Shown here: one piece after another, positions 9,788 to 18,853 of the stretch
Numbering within the stretch: the first letter of the stretch is position 1
Layout: the number at the start of each line of letters is the position of its first letter
DNA from: RGIG9060 sp036307825
Lineage (GTDB): Bacteria > Spirochaetota > Spirochaetia > Treponematales > Treponemataceae
Length of the DNA: 64,000 nucleotides
Assembly: GCA_036307825.1 (NCBI GenBank)
Contig: JAXJWW010000003.1
Span: 1 to 64,000, forward strand
Reading direction: 5' to 3'
Program-made: the position numbers and the translations under genes
The notes under the pieces: generated by a model
Database searches by the model: none
Told to the model about the DNA's origin: nothing
Seen by the model: the letters and a program-made list of their open reading frames with translations, nothing else

Positions 9788-10366
9788 ATGGAAGAACTTA
9801 ACAAATTGAAAGACTACGCAACTGAAAATTCTGTGCCAATTATGTTTGATGAAGGCATTGAGTTTATCGTAAATTATATAAAAAATAATGATGTGAGTTT
9901 TATCTTAGAAATTGGAACTGCAATCGGATATTCTGCTATAAAGTTTGCACAAATTCATCCAGAAATTAGGATTTTTACCATTGAGTATGATATAGACCGA
10001 TATCAACAAGCGGTAAAAAATGTAAATAAATTTAATTTAGGTGACCAAATTACAGTTTTTTTAGGTGATGCCTTGAAATTCAATTTTACAGAAAAATTTG
10101 ATTTAATTTTTATCGACGGTGCAAAATCTCAATATGTAAATTTTTTTGAAAAATACAAAAACAATTTAAAAAAAGATGGTGTTTTTATAAGTGATAATTT
10201 ATTTTTTCATGGAATGGTGGAAAATCCTGAATTGACACAAAATTACAGCACTATAAAATTGATACGTAAACTAAAACGCTACATAGATTTTTTAAAAGCA
10301 AATACAGAATTTGAAACAACTTTCTATCAAATTGGAGATGGTGTGGCTGTATCGAGAAGGAAGTAA
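9788..10366 (+). CDS. SAM-dependent O-methyltransferase (YrrM/TrmR-like)
   Basis: A 192-aa class I methyltransferase. The glycine-rich SAM loop is EIGTAIGYSAI near residue 44, followed by an acidic strand end (FTIEYD) and the FIDGA motif with a probable metal-ligand Asp. The family (methyltransferase type 24 / catechol O-methyltransferase-like) includes TrmR, which methylates the hydroxyuridine at tRNA position 34, and other O-methyltransferases. The ATG at 9788 is preferred to a TTG two codons earlier. It is transcribed divergently from rnz, across 58 nt. The precise substrate is not determinable. Confidence 0.85.
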   Translation: MEELNKLKDYATENSVPIMFDEGIEFIVNYIKNNDVSFILEIGTAIGYSAIKFAQIHPEIRIFTIEYDIDRYQQAVKNVNKFNLGDQITVFLGDALKFNFTEKFDLIFIDGAKSQYVNFFEKYKNNLKKDGVFISDNLFFHGMVENPELTQNYSTIKLIRKLKRYIDFLKANTEFETTFYQIGDGVAVSRRK

Positions 10367-10381
10367 ATTTTTTTTTACCTC

Positions 10382-11494
10382 TTATCTTCCCGCTAATCGT
10401 TTTTTTACTGTTTTGTACCAAAAACTTCGCAAGGATTCTGCAATTTTGTATGGTGTATAAATCCAAGAAATAGGAACATCTAAACTTCCTACCCTATGGA
10501 TATTTTTTCCTCCAAAACCGGTTTTAAATCTGTAAAGTCCGTGCATTGGATGATTTTCGTCGTCAGTTGGTGGCATTCCGTAAAAATCGTAAATTTGTGA
10601 GCCAAAATTTTTTGCATCTTTAATTGCGTTCCATTGTAATAAATATGCTGGCATTAAATTTCGTTTGATATTACAAGAAGCTCCATAAACATAAACTGCT
10701 TGATAAGGCATAAACAAAGTGATAATACTTGCAAGAACATCATTTTCGTGTTTTGCAATATAGAGACTCACTAAAGGGGATTTTTTACCTTCATTTTTTT
10801 CTGACAATTCTAGTAAATCTTGATAATATTTTTTACTGTGAATTGCAATTCCATCGCGCTTTGCAGTTTCTAAATATAAATCGTAAAAAGTATCAATTTC
10901 TTTGCTAGTGGCTTTTTCAATTACAACACCTTTTTTACTTGCTAAATTGATGTTATATCGCCACTTACTTTTCATATTTGATAAAATTTCGTCTTCAGTT
11001 TTTGTTAAATCTAAAGTTGTTGTATCTGGTGGTTGAATATCAACTTTGTTTTTTTGAATTGAACCAAATGGAAACTTGTTTTTTACAAATTCATCTCGTT
11101 CACTTGGTGTTTCAAAATCAATTGGAGAATCAAATCTGATACAAATTGTGTTTTTAGGAAGAAATTTTTTTATTTTTTTTGAAAATTCGTCAAGTAAAGT
11201 TAAATATTCATCACTTTTATAATCTTGAATAATTGAATTTTCTTTTTGCAAAGTAATTCCCATGGGAATATAAGCCAAGTGGAAAATCTTTGCAAATTTT
11301 CTGACCAAAATAGAAACAGTAAAATTATTTTCTTTTTGATTTTCAGTTTTTAAACTGAATTTAACATCAAAGCGATATGGTTTCCATCCGTGTAAAGATT
11401 TAAATTCAGCCCAAAACTTAGATTGAAGATAAGGCTCATTTTTGTACCAATCAGCCCTATCTTCTTTTGAAAATTCAATTTCAAAATTGTACAT
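10382..11494 (-). CDS. FemAB/FemX family aminoacyltransferase
   Basis: A 370-aa GNAT-fold protein of the FemABX family, which transfers amino acids from aminoacyl-tRNA to the peptidoglycan precursor. The C-terminal region has the family pattern YGAS...LMPAYLLQW...YDFYGMPP...GLYRFKTGFGG. Spirochaete peptidoglycan is known to contain ornithine carrying glycine, so a glycyl-ornithine branch is a reasonable but unproven role. The gene starts one base after the metG stop, so it is translated from the metG transcript. Confidence 0.85.
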   Translation of the reverse strand: MYNFEIEFSKEDRADWYKNEPYLQSKFWAEFKSLHGWKPYRFDVKFSLKTENQKENNFTVSILVRKFAKIFHLAYIPMGITLQKENSIIQDYKSDEYLTLLDEFSKKIKKFLPKNTICIRFDSPIDFETPSERDEFVKNKFPFGSIQKNKVDIQPPDTTTLDLTKTEDEILSNMKSKWRYNINLASKKGVVIEKATSKEIDTFYDLYLETAKRDGIAIHSKKYYQDLLELSEKNEGKKSPLVSLYIAKHENDVLASIITLFMPYQAVYVYGASCNIKRNLMPAYLLQWNAIKDAKNFGSQIYDFYGMPPTDDENHPMHGLYRFKTGFGGKNIHRVGSLDVPISWIYTPYKIAESLRSFWYKTVKKRLAGR

Positions 11495-11495
11495 T

Positions 11496-13811
11496 TTAAC
11501 CTACTTCACCATTTTCAGTTAAAACAGTTGTGATTTCTTTTCCATCAACAGTCAAAGGAATATTATTTACGCAAACAACTTTGTTTACAACTCTAATTGG
11601 AACTGAAAAGAAAGTATCTGCGTCAATTTCTGTTTCTTTTTGTGCGTTAGGGTTTGTATCTTTTAATACAACTGGAGTTCCTGGTTTTGCCCAAGCACAA
11701 TCAAGAACTTCTACACATTCTTTTCCATCTGCGTCTTTGTAATCTGCAGCAAGTAACATTCCTCTACTTTCGATTCCACGCATTTTTCGAGGTTTTAAGT
11801 TATCTGCAATTACAACAGTTTTTCCAAGTAAATCTTCTTCTTTTAAGTAAGGCACAAGTCCAGAAAGAATTACTCTGTCTGTTCCTGTTCCGTCATCCAA
11901 AGTTTCGATGTAAAGTTTATCTGCTTCTGGATGTTTTTCAACTTTCATAATTTTTGCAGTTTTAAGAGCAATTTTTGTGTTGAAAGTTTCTATTGGGTCT
12001 ACAGGTGCTTTTTCTTGTGGCTTAGCTTCTGTTTTTTCACCTTTTTTTGCTTTTTTATCAGCTTTCTTTTCATCAGTTCTGTCTGCTTGACTTCCTGCAT
12101 AGCGCTGACGGTAAGCTTCTGTTGCTTTATCATCTAATGGTTTGAAATAAATTTCGTTTCCAGCAACTGTTGAAAGACCTTCTTTTACACCAAGATTATC
12201 CCAATTTAAGCAATCTTTATCTGCTGGTTTTCCAACAAGACTATTGTGTGGTTTTTTACCAAAGAATGATAAAACTTTTGCTGTGTATTGAGGCATATAA
12301 GGATGAGCCATAATCATCAAGTCTTTAATTACATAACAAAGATTCATGATAAGACTTGCAGCTTTTTCTGGTTCTGTGTTTCGAGTTTTCCAAGGTTCAC
12401 CGTCTTGGAATGCTTTATTTGCAATTGATGAAATAACAAAAATTTCTTTGAAAGCGTCTTTTAAGTTTGCCCATTCAAGATTTTCTGTAATTTTTTGTTC
12501 AGACTTTTCAATTTCTGCCCAAAGTGTTTCGTCAATTTGTCCTTGTGGAATTACGCCTTCATAGTAGCGAGAAACGAAAGTCAAAGTTCTGTTTACAAGA
12601 TTTCCTAAATTTCCGATAAGTTCGCTATTAACTTTTTCTTGAAAGTCTTTCCATGTAAATTGAGTGTCGGCTTTTTCTGGGCGATTGTAAAACTCGTAAA
12701 ATCTCCAAGCATCTGCTGGGATTCCTGATTCTTTTGCATCGCTTCCAAAAACACCAATTCCCTTTGATTTACTAAATTTTCCAGATTCGTAGTTCAAATA
12801 TTCTGTACTACTCATGTGATAAAGTTTTGTCCAATCTTTTCCTGAACCAATCAAAGTTGATGGGAAAATTACTGTGTGGAATGGAATATTGTCTTTTCCG
12901 ATAAATTGGAACAAATCAACAGGATTTTTTGCATTACTTGCTTTTGATTCAGATGGAAGCCACCAAGATTTCCAATCAATTTCTTGATTATTTAATTTAT
13001 CAGTAAGTTCTTTTGTTATTGAAATATATCCAATTGGAGCATCAAACCAAACATAGAATACTTTGTTTTCGTATCCTTCTTTTGGAACTGGGATTCCCCA
13101 TTTTAAGTCACGAGTAATTGCTCTTTCTTGAAGTCCGTCACGAATCCAAGCTTGAGTCATTTGAATTGAGTTTTTTGACCACTGTCCTTTTTCTGCTGTT
13201 TCTTCCATCCAAGGTCCGTATTCAGCTTGAATTGCAGGAAGATTGATATATAAATGTTTTGTTTCCCGAGGTTCTGGAGTTGTGCCACAAGTTGAACAAC
13301 GAGGATTTTGTAATTCTGTTGGGTCTAAAAGTTTACCACAATGTTCACATTGGTCACCACGAGCATCTTCATAGCCACAAGATGGACAAGTTCCTTGAAC
13401 AAATCTATCTGCTAAAAATCGTTCACATTTTGGACAATAAAGTTGAGTTGAAGTTTTTTCTGTGATAAAGCCTCTTTCATCAAGCATTTTGAAAAGAGAT
13501 TGCACAATTTCTGTTTGTTGTTCAGTTGAAGTTCGTCCAAAATTATCAAAAGAAATATCAAACCATTCATAAATATCTTTGTGAATTGCGTGATAATAAT
13601 CGCAAAGTTCTCTAGGTGTTTTTCCTTCTTGTAAAGCTCTAGTTTCTGTGGCTGTTCCGTATTCGTCTGTTCCACAAATATACATTGTGTCATAACCTTT
13701 GCTACGACAAAATCTTGCAAAAACGTCTGCAGAAAGCACCTGCAAAAGATTTCCTAAGTGAGGAATGTTGTTTACATAAGGTAAAGCTGACGTAATAAGT
13801 CTTCTATTCAT
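11496..13811 (-). CDS. metG: Methionyl-tRNA synthetase
   Basis: A 771-aa class I synthetase that charges tRNA-Met. The HIGH-type motif is PHLGNL (residues 17-22) and the KMSKS-type motif is KFSKSKG. Between them lies a zinc domain with several CxxC knuckles (CPKC, CPSC, CEHC, CSTC). A lysine/glutamate-rich linker at about residues 575-610 joins an alpha-helical anticodon-binding domain to a C-terminal Trbp111-like tRNA-binding domain (about 615-771). The length is at the upper end for the family because of this domain. The FemAB-like gene follows immediately. Confidence 0.97.
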   Translation of the reverse strand: MNRRLITSALPYVNNIPHLGNLLQVLSADVFARFCRSKGYDTMYICGTDEYGTATETRALQEGKTPRELCDYYHAIHKDIYEWFDISFDNFGRTSTEQQTEIVQSLFKMLDERGFITEKTSTQLYCPKCERFLADRFVQGTCPSCGYEDARGDQCEHCGKLLDPTELQNPRCSTCGTTPEPRETKHLYINLPAIQAEYGPWMEETAEKGQWSKNSIQMTQAWIRDGLQERAITRDLKWGIPVPKEGYENKVFYVWFDAPIGYISITKELTDKLNNQEIDWKSWWLPSESKASNAKNPVDLFQFIGKDNIPFHTVIFPSTLIGSGKDWTKLYHMSSTEYLNYESGKFSKSKGIGVFGSDAKESGIPADAWRFYEFYNRPEKADTQFTWKDFQEKVNSELIGNLGNLVNRTLTFVSRYYEGVIPQGQIDETLWAEIEKSEQKITENLEWANLKDAFKEIFVISSIANKAFQDGEPWKTRNTEPEKAASLIMNLCYVIKDLMIMAHPYMPQYTAKVLSFFGKKPHNSLVGKPADKDCLNWDNLGVKEGLSTVAGNEIYFKPLDDKATEAYRQRYAGSQADRTDEKKADKKAKKGEKTEAKPQEKAPVDPIETFNTKIALKTAKIMKVEKHPEADKLYIETLDDGTGTDRVILSGLVPYLKEEDLLGKTVVIADNLKPRKMRGIESRGMLLAADYKDADGKECVEVLDCAWAKPGTPVVLKDTNPNAQKETEIDADTFFSVPIRVVNKVVCVNNIPLTVDGKEITTVLTENGEVG

Positions 13812-13929
13812 ATTTTCATCCTAATTATATAATTTTTCCAAGAATATCTAAACTTGAACTAATTAAAATTTATTTTTACGATTTAATCGTTCTATTATAA
13901 AATTTTATGGATATTTTGTAAATATGGAT

Positions 13930-14943
13930 TTATTTACGATTTTGTTCTTCTGTAAGAATTGTTTTTATATTATCTTTTTCAATTTGAGATAATTCATCTT
14001 CAGAAAAATTTGGATTTACAGTATAAGGCTTTTCCCAATTTTTTGTTTTGTTGTATGAAAAAAATTCTTGTAAATCTTTTGACTTAAAAGAATATCCATG
14101 TAAAGCATATATTGTATTTCTAATAAGTCGTAATTGTGGTTTTGTGTACCAAAATAAATCATCTTTTGAAATATGTTTTCGGTTGAAATAAAAATAGGAC
14201 GGAAAAATTTTTGGGCCAGTATCATTTAAAATATTTGTTAGATTAAAAGTAAAAGTATCTGTGTAACTTGGCTCAATATTATAAAAAGTTGTCTGAAACT
14301 TATTATCAGAAATTCTTGAAAACTGTGTTGAAATATCTTCGTAAGAATCTTTTTTATTCATTATTAAAAGACTTGGGTAAGCATAAGGTAAGTTATTTTC
14401 CAAAATCAAGGTTATTTTTTGTATTGGATTTTTCCAACTAGAACCTGTTCCGTATAGGTAAGATGCGACCAAAGAAGAACTGGAACTACCATAATCTGAT
14501 TTGTAAGAGATTTTTGTTTTTGTTACTGAATTTTTTTCAAAAGTAATTTTTCTTGTATAAGCACTTTTTAATTTATCTTTATTCAATTCTGTGTTTTGTT
14601 TCCACGATGTATCGATTGGTTTATCTGAAAAATTTGTTTCTGTATTATTTGTCCAACATTTAAAATCATAAATTAATCCATGTCCATCTATTCCAACTTC
14701 AAAATATGGAAATCCAACTAAAAGAGTTATTGTTTCTCCTAGATTGAAAAAATCAAATTCAACAGATACTTCATAGTATTCAGGATTAAAAGTTATATAA
14801 ATAACTTCTTGTTGCATTTCAATAGCAATTTCACCTTCTTGAGAAGGTATAATATTTCCACCGACTAGTGAAAAAAAAGTATCGTTTGCAAAAATTGAAA
14901 AAGTTAAAAATAAAGTTAAAAATAACAAAAAAACTTTTTTCAT
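13930..14943 (-). CDS. Exported protein resembling DUF4424
   Basis: A 337-aa protein with a clear signal peptide (hydrophobic core followed by IFANDTFF). The early part, with IAIEMQQEVIYITF followed by a VEFDFFN strand, resembles DUF4424-type exported proteins that carry repeated beta strands and an acidic N-terminus; the match is by eye and tentative. The gene lies 18 nt downstream of the GH57-like gene, so it may be the last gene of the long Rnf operon. No catalytic motif is visible. Confidence 0.6.
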   Translation of the reverse strand: MKKVFLLFLTLFLTFSIFANDTFFSLVGGNIIPSQEGEIAIEMQQEVIYITFNPEYYEVSVEFDFFNLGETITLLVGFPYFEVGIDGHGLIYDFKCWTNNTETNFSDKPIDTSWKQNTELNKDKLKSAYTRKITFEKNSVTKTKISYKSDYGSSSSSLVASYLYGTGSSWKNPIQKITLILENNLPYAYPSLLIMNKKDSYEDISTQFSRISDNKFQTTFYNIEPSYTDTFTFNLTNILNDTGPKIFPSYFYFNRKHISKDDLFWYTKPQLRLIRNTIYALHGYSFKSKDLQEFFSYNKTKNWEKPYTVNPNFSEDELSQIEKDNIKTILTEEQNRK

Positions 14944-14961
14944 AATATACTCCCAAAAAAA

Positions 14962-16941
14962 TTAATCTTCTTTTTTTCGTTTTCTTGAATTAGAAGATTT
15001 TTTTGTAGGACAAATTCCTAAAAATAAAGTCTTTTCAAGTTCGTAACTTGGTGGAATATCGATTTTCCAGAAAAAAGAACTTGTTGTAGCTTGATAGCGC
15101 TTTTCAGTTTTTTGATTTACTGGACGATTTATATACAAAGGTTGAATACAGATTCCAGCTTCTTCATTTGGTTGAAAAACAAAAACATTTTTGTTTGGAA
15201 TATCTGTAAATTGAACTAATGAAACTCCATCTTGTCGAATATAAATTTGATCTGGACAACTTTGGTTTTTACTATCTGCTGAAATAATTTCTATTAGTTG
15301 TTCATCGTTTGAAATTCCAGATAAACATAAATTTGATTCAACTGCAAAATAACATTTTAACGGAAGTGGACTATCATTTTTTAAGATATATTGAACTTGG
15401 ATGCCATTTTGTGTAAATGAAAATTTCTTTTTTAATGTAACTGGTTGCTGTAAAACTCCAAAAAGTGCTGTGGCTGTTAATTGTAATTCTTTTCTAACTC
15501 TATCAAAATTTTGTTCTGAGTAAACAATTTGAGAAAAAACTGCACTTGTATTTGAAAAATCTTCTGTAAAGTTGTCAAAATTTTCAAAACTGATTAAATG
15601 GTCTAAAAATAATCGCTTAGGATATGGGTCTGTTACTCCATCAAATACAGAAAGTCGCCCCATTGTGTCACAATAATTTTTTGAGTTAGAAATTAAATCT
15701 AATTCAAAAATCATTCCTCCACATTGAGAAACAAAAGCGTTATATTCATTTTGATGAATGATATATTCTTTTCTTCCGTCCATATCGTAGTCAAAACTTA
15801 ATGCAGAATCAGTTAGTGTTTTGCTTGTTTCTCGGACAATTTTTTCTGAGGATAAAAGATTTTTGTAGGCATTTCCTCTGATTTGTTCACATCCGATTCC
15901 CGCATCTCCTAAAAACCAATATGATTCTTGAGTTTGTGCTTTCCATAAATATTCTCTAGCAGATTTTTTTCTGATTTTATCTCCACGAGATTGAGAAACT
16001 ATCAAACTTACATACATCATTCTTGAATACAAATACTGAACTTCTTGATAAGTATGTAAAAAGTTTTTTATATTTGTATTTTTATGGGTTTGATTTACTT
16101 CTTCAAAAGGTTTTGTTGTCCATTTTTGAATTTCTGGAGGACATCCTGCTGGAACAAAACTTCGAATACAATCAGAATTATTTTTTAAGTATAAAGATGG
16201 ATATGAAAAATCAAACAAAGGTGAACTTTCTACTAGTCCACAAAATGTTTCTAACCAACCACTTTCAAGCAATTTTGATAATTCATTAAGCGTAAATGAT
16301 GTAAAATACAAGTGATTATCATTTAGATAAAGTTCATTATTTTTTGATTCAGAAAGTTTTTTTACCTTTTCCAAAATTTTTTGTGCATCTGGAAGTTCTG
16401 TAAAATCTAAAATCGGCTGATGAAATGGAATTATAGTTAGGGTTTTTCCCATATCTTCAACAATAAGATTTTTTCCTTCTGGTTCATTATCTGGAATAAG
16501 TGAATTATGTAAGATAGCAAATTCCATTCCGCAAGTTTTAAAACTCGAAATTAAAGAAGGATCCCAAACTGTATCACCTAAAAAAATTCCTCTTGGCTTT
16601 TTTCCAACTTGCTTACGGATATTTGTAGTATTTAACTCGATTTGACCTACTCTATCAATAGGCATAATCAATGGAAAAATCGGTTCATAAAATCCACCAC
16701 CAAGAATTTCAACTTGTTTACGATTTACCAATTCTGCTAACAAAGTGATAAATTCTGTATGATTTTTTTCTAACCATTCCCAAACAGGCCCTGGTAAATA
16801 AAATGTAAAACACACCTTAGGATGATTATAGAGAAACGAGATAATTTTTTTTAATGTCTTATTATAGGTGATTTCAAAATCATTATTTTCTATATCAGAA
16901 ATATGACAATGTAAACCACAACTTACTGAAACTATTCCCAT
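14962..16941 (-). CDS. GH57-family glycoside hydrolase / 4-alpha-glucanotransferase homologue, active site altered
   Basis: A 659-aa protein with the domain order of bacterial GH57 4-alpha-glucanotransferases: a catalytic barrel to about residue 290, then helical and beta C-terminal domains. Family landmarks are recognisable (LHCHIS near residue 11, GGGFYEPI near 81, PRGIFLGDTVWDP near 116). However, the nucleophile Glu expected at position 123 is Asp, and the usual DDGEKFG segment around residue 208 reads NDNHLYF, keeping one Asp. It may therefore be inactive or act on another substrate. The start overlaps the rnfB stop by 10 nt, which ties it to the Rnf operon. Confidence 0.8.
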   Translation of the reverse strand: MGIVSVSCGLHCHISDIENNDFEITYNKTLKKIISFLYNHPKVCFTFYLPGPVWEWLEKNHTEFITLLAELVNRKQVEILGGGFYEPIFPLIMPIDRVGQIELNTTNIRKQVGKKPRGIFLGDTVWDPSLISSFKTCGMEFAILHNSLIPDNEPEGKNLIVEDMGKTLTIIPFHQPILDFTELPDAQKILEKVKKLSESKNNELYLNDNHLYFTSFTLNELSKLLESGWLETFCGLVESSPLFDFSYPSLYLKNNSDCIRSFVPAGCPPEIQKWTTKPFEEVNQTHKNTNIKNFLHTYQEVQYLYSRMMYVSLIVSQSRGDKIRKKSAREYLWKAQTQESYWFLGDAGIGCEQIRGNAYKNLLSSEKIVRETSKTLTDSALSFDYDMDGRKEYIIHQNEYNAFVSQCGGMIFELDLISNSKNYCDTMGRLSVFDGVTDPYPKRLFLDHLISFENFDNFTEDFSNTSAVFSQIVYSEQNFDRVRKELQLTATALFGVLQQPVTLKKKFSFTQNGIQVQYILKNDSPLPLKCYFAVESNLCLSGISNDEQLIEIISADSKNQSCPDQIYIRQDGVSLVQFTDIPNKNVFVFQPNEEAGICIQPLYINRPVNQKTEKRYQATTSSFFWKIDIPPSYELEKTLFLGICPTKKSSNSRKRKKED

Positions 16942-17681
16942 ATATCCTGTTCACCAGTATCTTTTTCTTTGTGAAAAATATTATAGCATACTTTCCAGAA
17001 TGTAAAAGATTTTTCTTCTGGTAAAGTAACTTTTTTTATACATTTTGTAGGACATCTTGAAGCAGCTAATGCTCTATCATGATTTATTGAATAATCGGTT
17101 ACAGCCAAATTATTTTTAACACTAAATCCCGTTGGCGCATAAGGTGAAGTACATTTTGCACAAGCCGTACATGCTCTAGAACAAGTTGTATCTGTTTTAT
17201 CATGTGAAGAACATTGAACAACAAAGTCTGTTCTTGTTGGAATCATTTTGATAATGTTGTTTGGGCAATATGAAATACATTTTCCACATCCGTTACATGC
17301 TTCTGTTACAACTGCTGTATTATTTTTTATAATAATTGCATCTTGCGGACAATGTGAAACACAAGTTCCAAAACCTATACATCCCCAAGTACATCCATTT
17401 TCTGTTTCGTAAAGCATCTTAAAAAGATTACAATCTTTTTGTCCTTGGTAATTGAATCTTTTAGCAGAAAAAGTTTTATCTGGAGCACAGAAAACAACTG
17501 CTCTTTCTTTTGCGTGAACATTATTTTCTTGGGATTTTTCAATTACGTCTAAATCATCATCATAAACTAAGTCTGTATCTGAAATACTTTGTTTTTTTAT
17601 TCTAAATCCATAATGTAAAAAAACTAAAATTACTGTGCTAAGGATAAAAAATAAGCAAGCAAATAAAATCGGTAAAATCAT
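16932..17681 (-). CDS. rnfB: RnfB-like ferredoxin subunit with reduced Fe-S content
   Basis: A 249-aa subunit of the Rnf-type complex: one N-terminal membrane helix (residues 4-24), an acidic linker, then ferredoxin-like domains. Two clusters look complete (Cys101/107/111 with neighbouring Cys97, and Cys129/132/135/139). The second ferredoxin pair is half lost: Cys171/174/177 plus Cys210 can still bind one cluster, but the position expected as Cys181 is Tyr and the other three ligands are gone. The usual N-terminal CGxCGxxxC four-iron motif is also absent, replaced by the linker. The subunit is shorter than typical. It lies 3 nt after rnfA and overlaps the GH57-like gene. Confidence 0.85.
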   Translation of the reverse strand: MILPILFACLFFILSTVILVFLHYGFRIKKQSISDTDLVYDDDLDVIEKSQENNVHAKERAVVFCAPDKTFSAKRFNYQGQKDCNLFKMLYETENGCTWGCIGFGTCVSHCPQDAIIIKNNTAVVTEACNGCGKCISYCPNNIIKMIPTRTDFVVQCSSHDKTDTTCSRACTACAKCTSPYAPTGFSVKNNLAVTDYSINHDRALAASRCPTKCIKKVTLPEEKSFTFWKVCYNIFHKEKDTGEQDIWE

Positions 17682-17684
17682 AAA

Positions 17685-18242
17685 TTATCTCCAAATGTTA
17701 AGCCAAGAAATATTTGTTGCAAAAAAAGCACACATAATAATTGCTATACTGATAAAAATTAAAGCACCAGTTTTAAATTCTTTCAACGGATGAGAAGTTT
17801 TTATTCTTTCTCGAATAGCAAAAATAATTGGAATCATTAAATAATATGCTGTACAACAAGTTAATACGATAAATATACATTGAAAAACAGTTACACTTTC
17901 ACTTATGGCTAGTAAAACACATGGAAATGAAATTGAAATTTCTAAAAGTGATATTTTCTCGCATTTTGAAAACAAAAAGGAAACTACTAATGAAAATAAA
18001 AGATGCAAAACTATACAACTCATAGGTGTAAGTTCAATAATATTTATAGGAGCAAGGATGTATACCGAAACAAACCAAGATGAAACTGCTGATAAAACAG
18101 AAACTATGCTTGATTCTAGGTAGTTCATCCAGTGAATTTTCCAAGTTTTTGAGTTAATAATTAGTTTTTTTAAGCCAATTCCGTAAATTAAAATTCCAGA
18201 ACAGCAGAATGCATAATAAAAAATTGAATCAAATAAAAACAT
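17685..18242 (-). CDS. rnfA: RnfA-like membrane subunit
   Basis: A 185-aa, six-helix membrane protein aligned to RnfA by ILAPINIIELTP near residue 62 and FAIRERI near residue 145. In canonical RnfA two cysteines in the half-helices (LGLCP and TTNC) hold a 2Fe-2S cluster with RnfE. In an ungapped reading these positions are Lys25 (IGLKKL) and Ile113 (FPCVLLAI); nearby Cys13, Cys14 and Cys108 do not align without gaps. It sits between rnfE and rnfB with 2-3 nt spacing. The family is assigned mainly from operon position and length, supported by the motifs above. Confidence 0.8.
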   Translation of the reverse strand: MFLFDSIFYYAFCCSGILIYGIGLKKLIINSKTWKIHWMNYLESSIVSVLSAVSSWFVSVYILAPINIIELTPMSCIVLHLLFSLVVSFLFSKCEKISLLEISISFPCVLLAISESVTVFQCIFIVLTCCTAYYLMIPIIFAIRERIKTSHPLKEFKTGALIFISIAIIMCAFFATNISWLNIWR

Positions 18243-18244
18243 CT

Positions 18245-18853
18245 TTAGTATAACTTTCTCCTTACTATATCAAATCGTCGATTTATAAATGTAATAAGTG
18301 CTAAACCTAGGGCTAAAAGTACGATTGCACAAGGAATTGAACCCCAGAAAAATGATTTATAATATTGATGAATTGACGGAATTGTATATTCTATAAATCC
18401 AAATTGGCCAGGTAAAGTAAAAGTACTATATCCTATGTAATCTCTTATTAAAAAGAAAAATAAAGTTAGTAAGCAAAATTTTAAAGTATTCAACATATTA
18501 TGTGATAATACGTCTGAGAAATCTTTTTCTTCATCGGAAGCAAAAAATCCAATAATCATTGATGAGAATGCAGCCAGATAAATTGTAAAATTCATAAAAA
18601 TTGAAATTACAGGAGAATATATTGCCAAAAGTTGATTAAAAATTGTACACAAAAGAATTGAAATTACAAACTGATAAAAAACTGCTGAATCTTTTGAAAC
18701 AAGATTTCTGATAATTCTATTAAAAATTGTTCCAAAAAATGTGATAAAAAGCATTGCAATACAAATTACCATTCCAACAGCAAATCTACCAGTTGCTGGA
18801 AGTAAAACTGAAATTGCGGCTGCTATATATACTAAATGTGATTTTTTTTTCAT
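18245..18853 (-). CDS. rnfE: RnfE-like membrane subunit
   Basis: A 202-aa polytopic membrane protein in the rnfE position. It aligns with RnfE through the N-terminal half-helix (AISVLLPATGR, where canonical proteins have LGLCPLLAVT), the central IYLAAFSSMIIG (canonical IPLIVTNCIVVG), and FLIRDYIG (canonical LREIIG). Both cysteines that ligate the intramembrane 2Fe-2S cluster are replaced, by Ile or nearby and by Ser97/Ser98. The start overlaps the rnfG stop by 4 nt. Confidence 0.8.
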   Translation of the reverse strand: MKKKSHLVYIAAAISVLLPATGRFAVGMVICIAMLFITFFGTIFNRIIRNLVSKDSAVFYQFVISILLCTIFNQLLAIYSPVISIFMNFTIYLAAFSSMIIGFFASDEEKDFSDVLSHNMLNTLKFCLLTLFFFLIRDYIGYSTFTLPGQFGFIEYTIPSIHQYYKSFFWGSIPCAIVLLALGLALITFINRRFDIVRRKLY

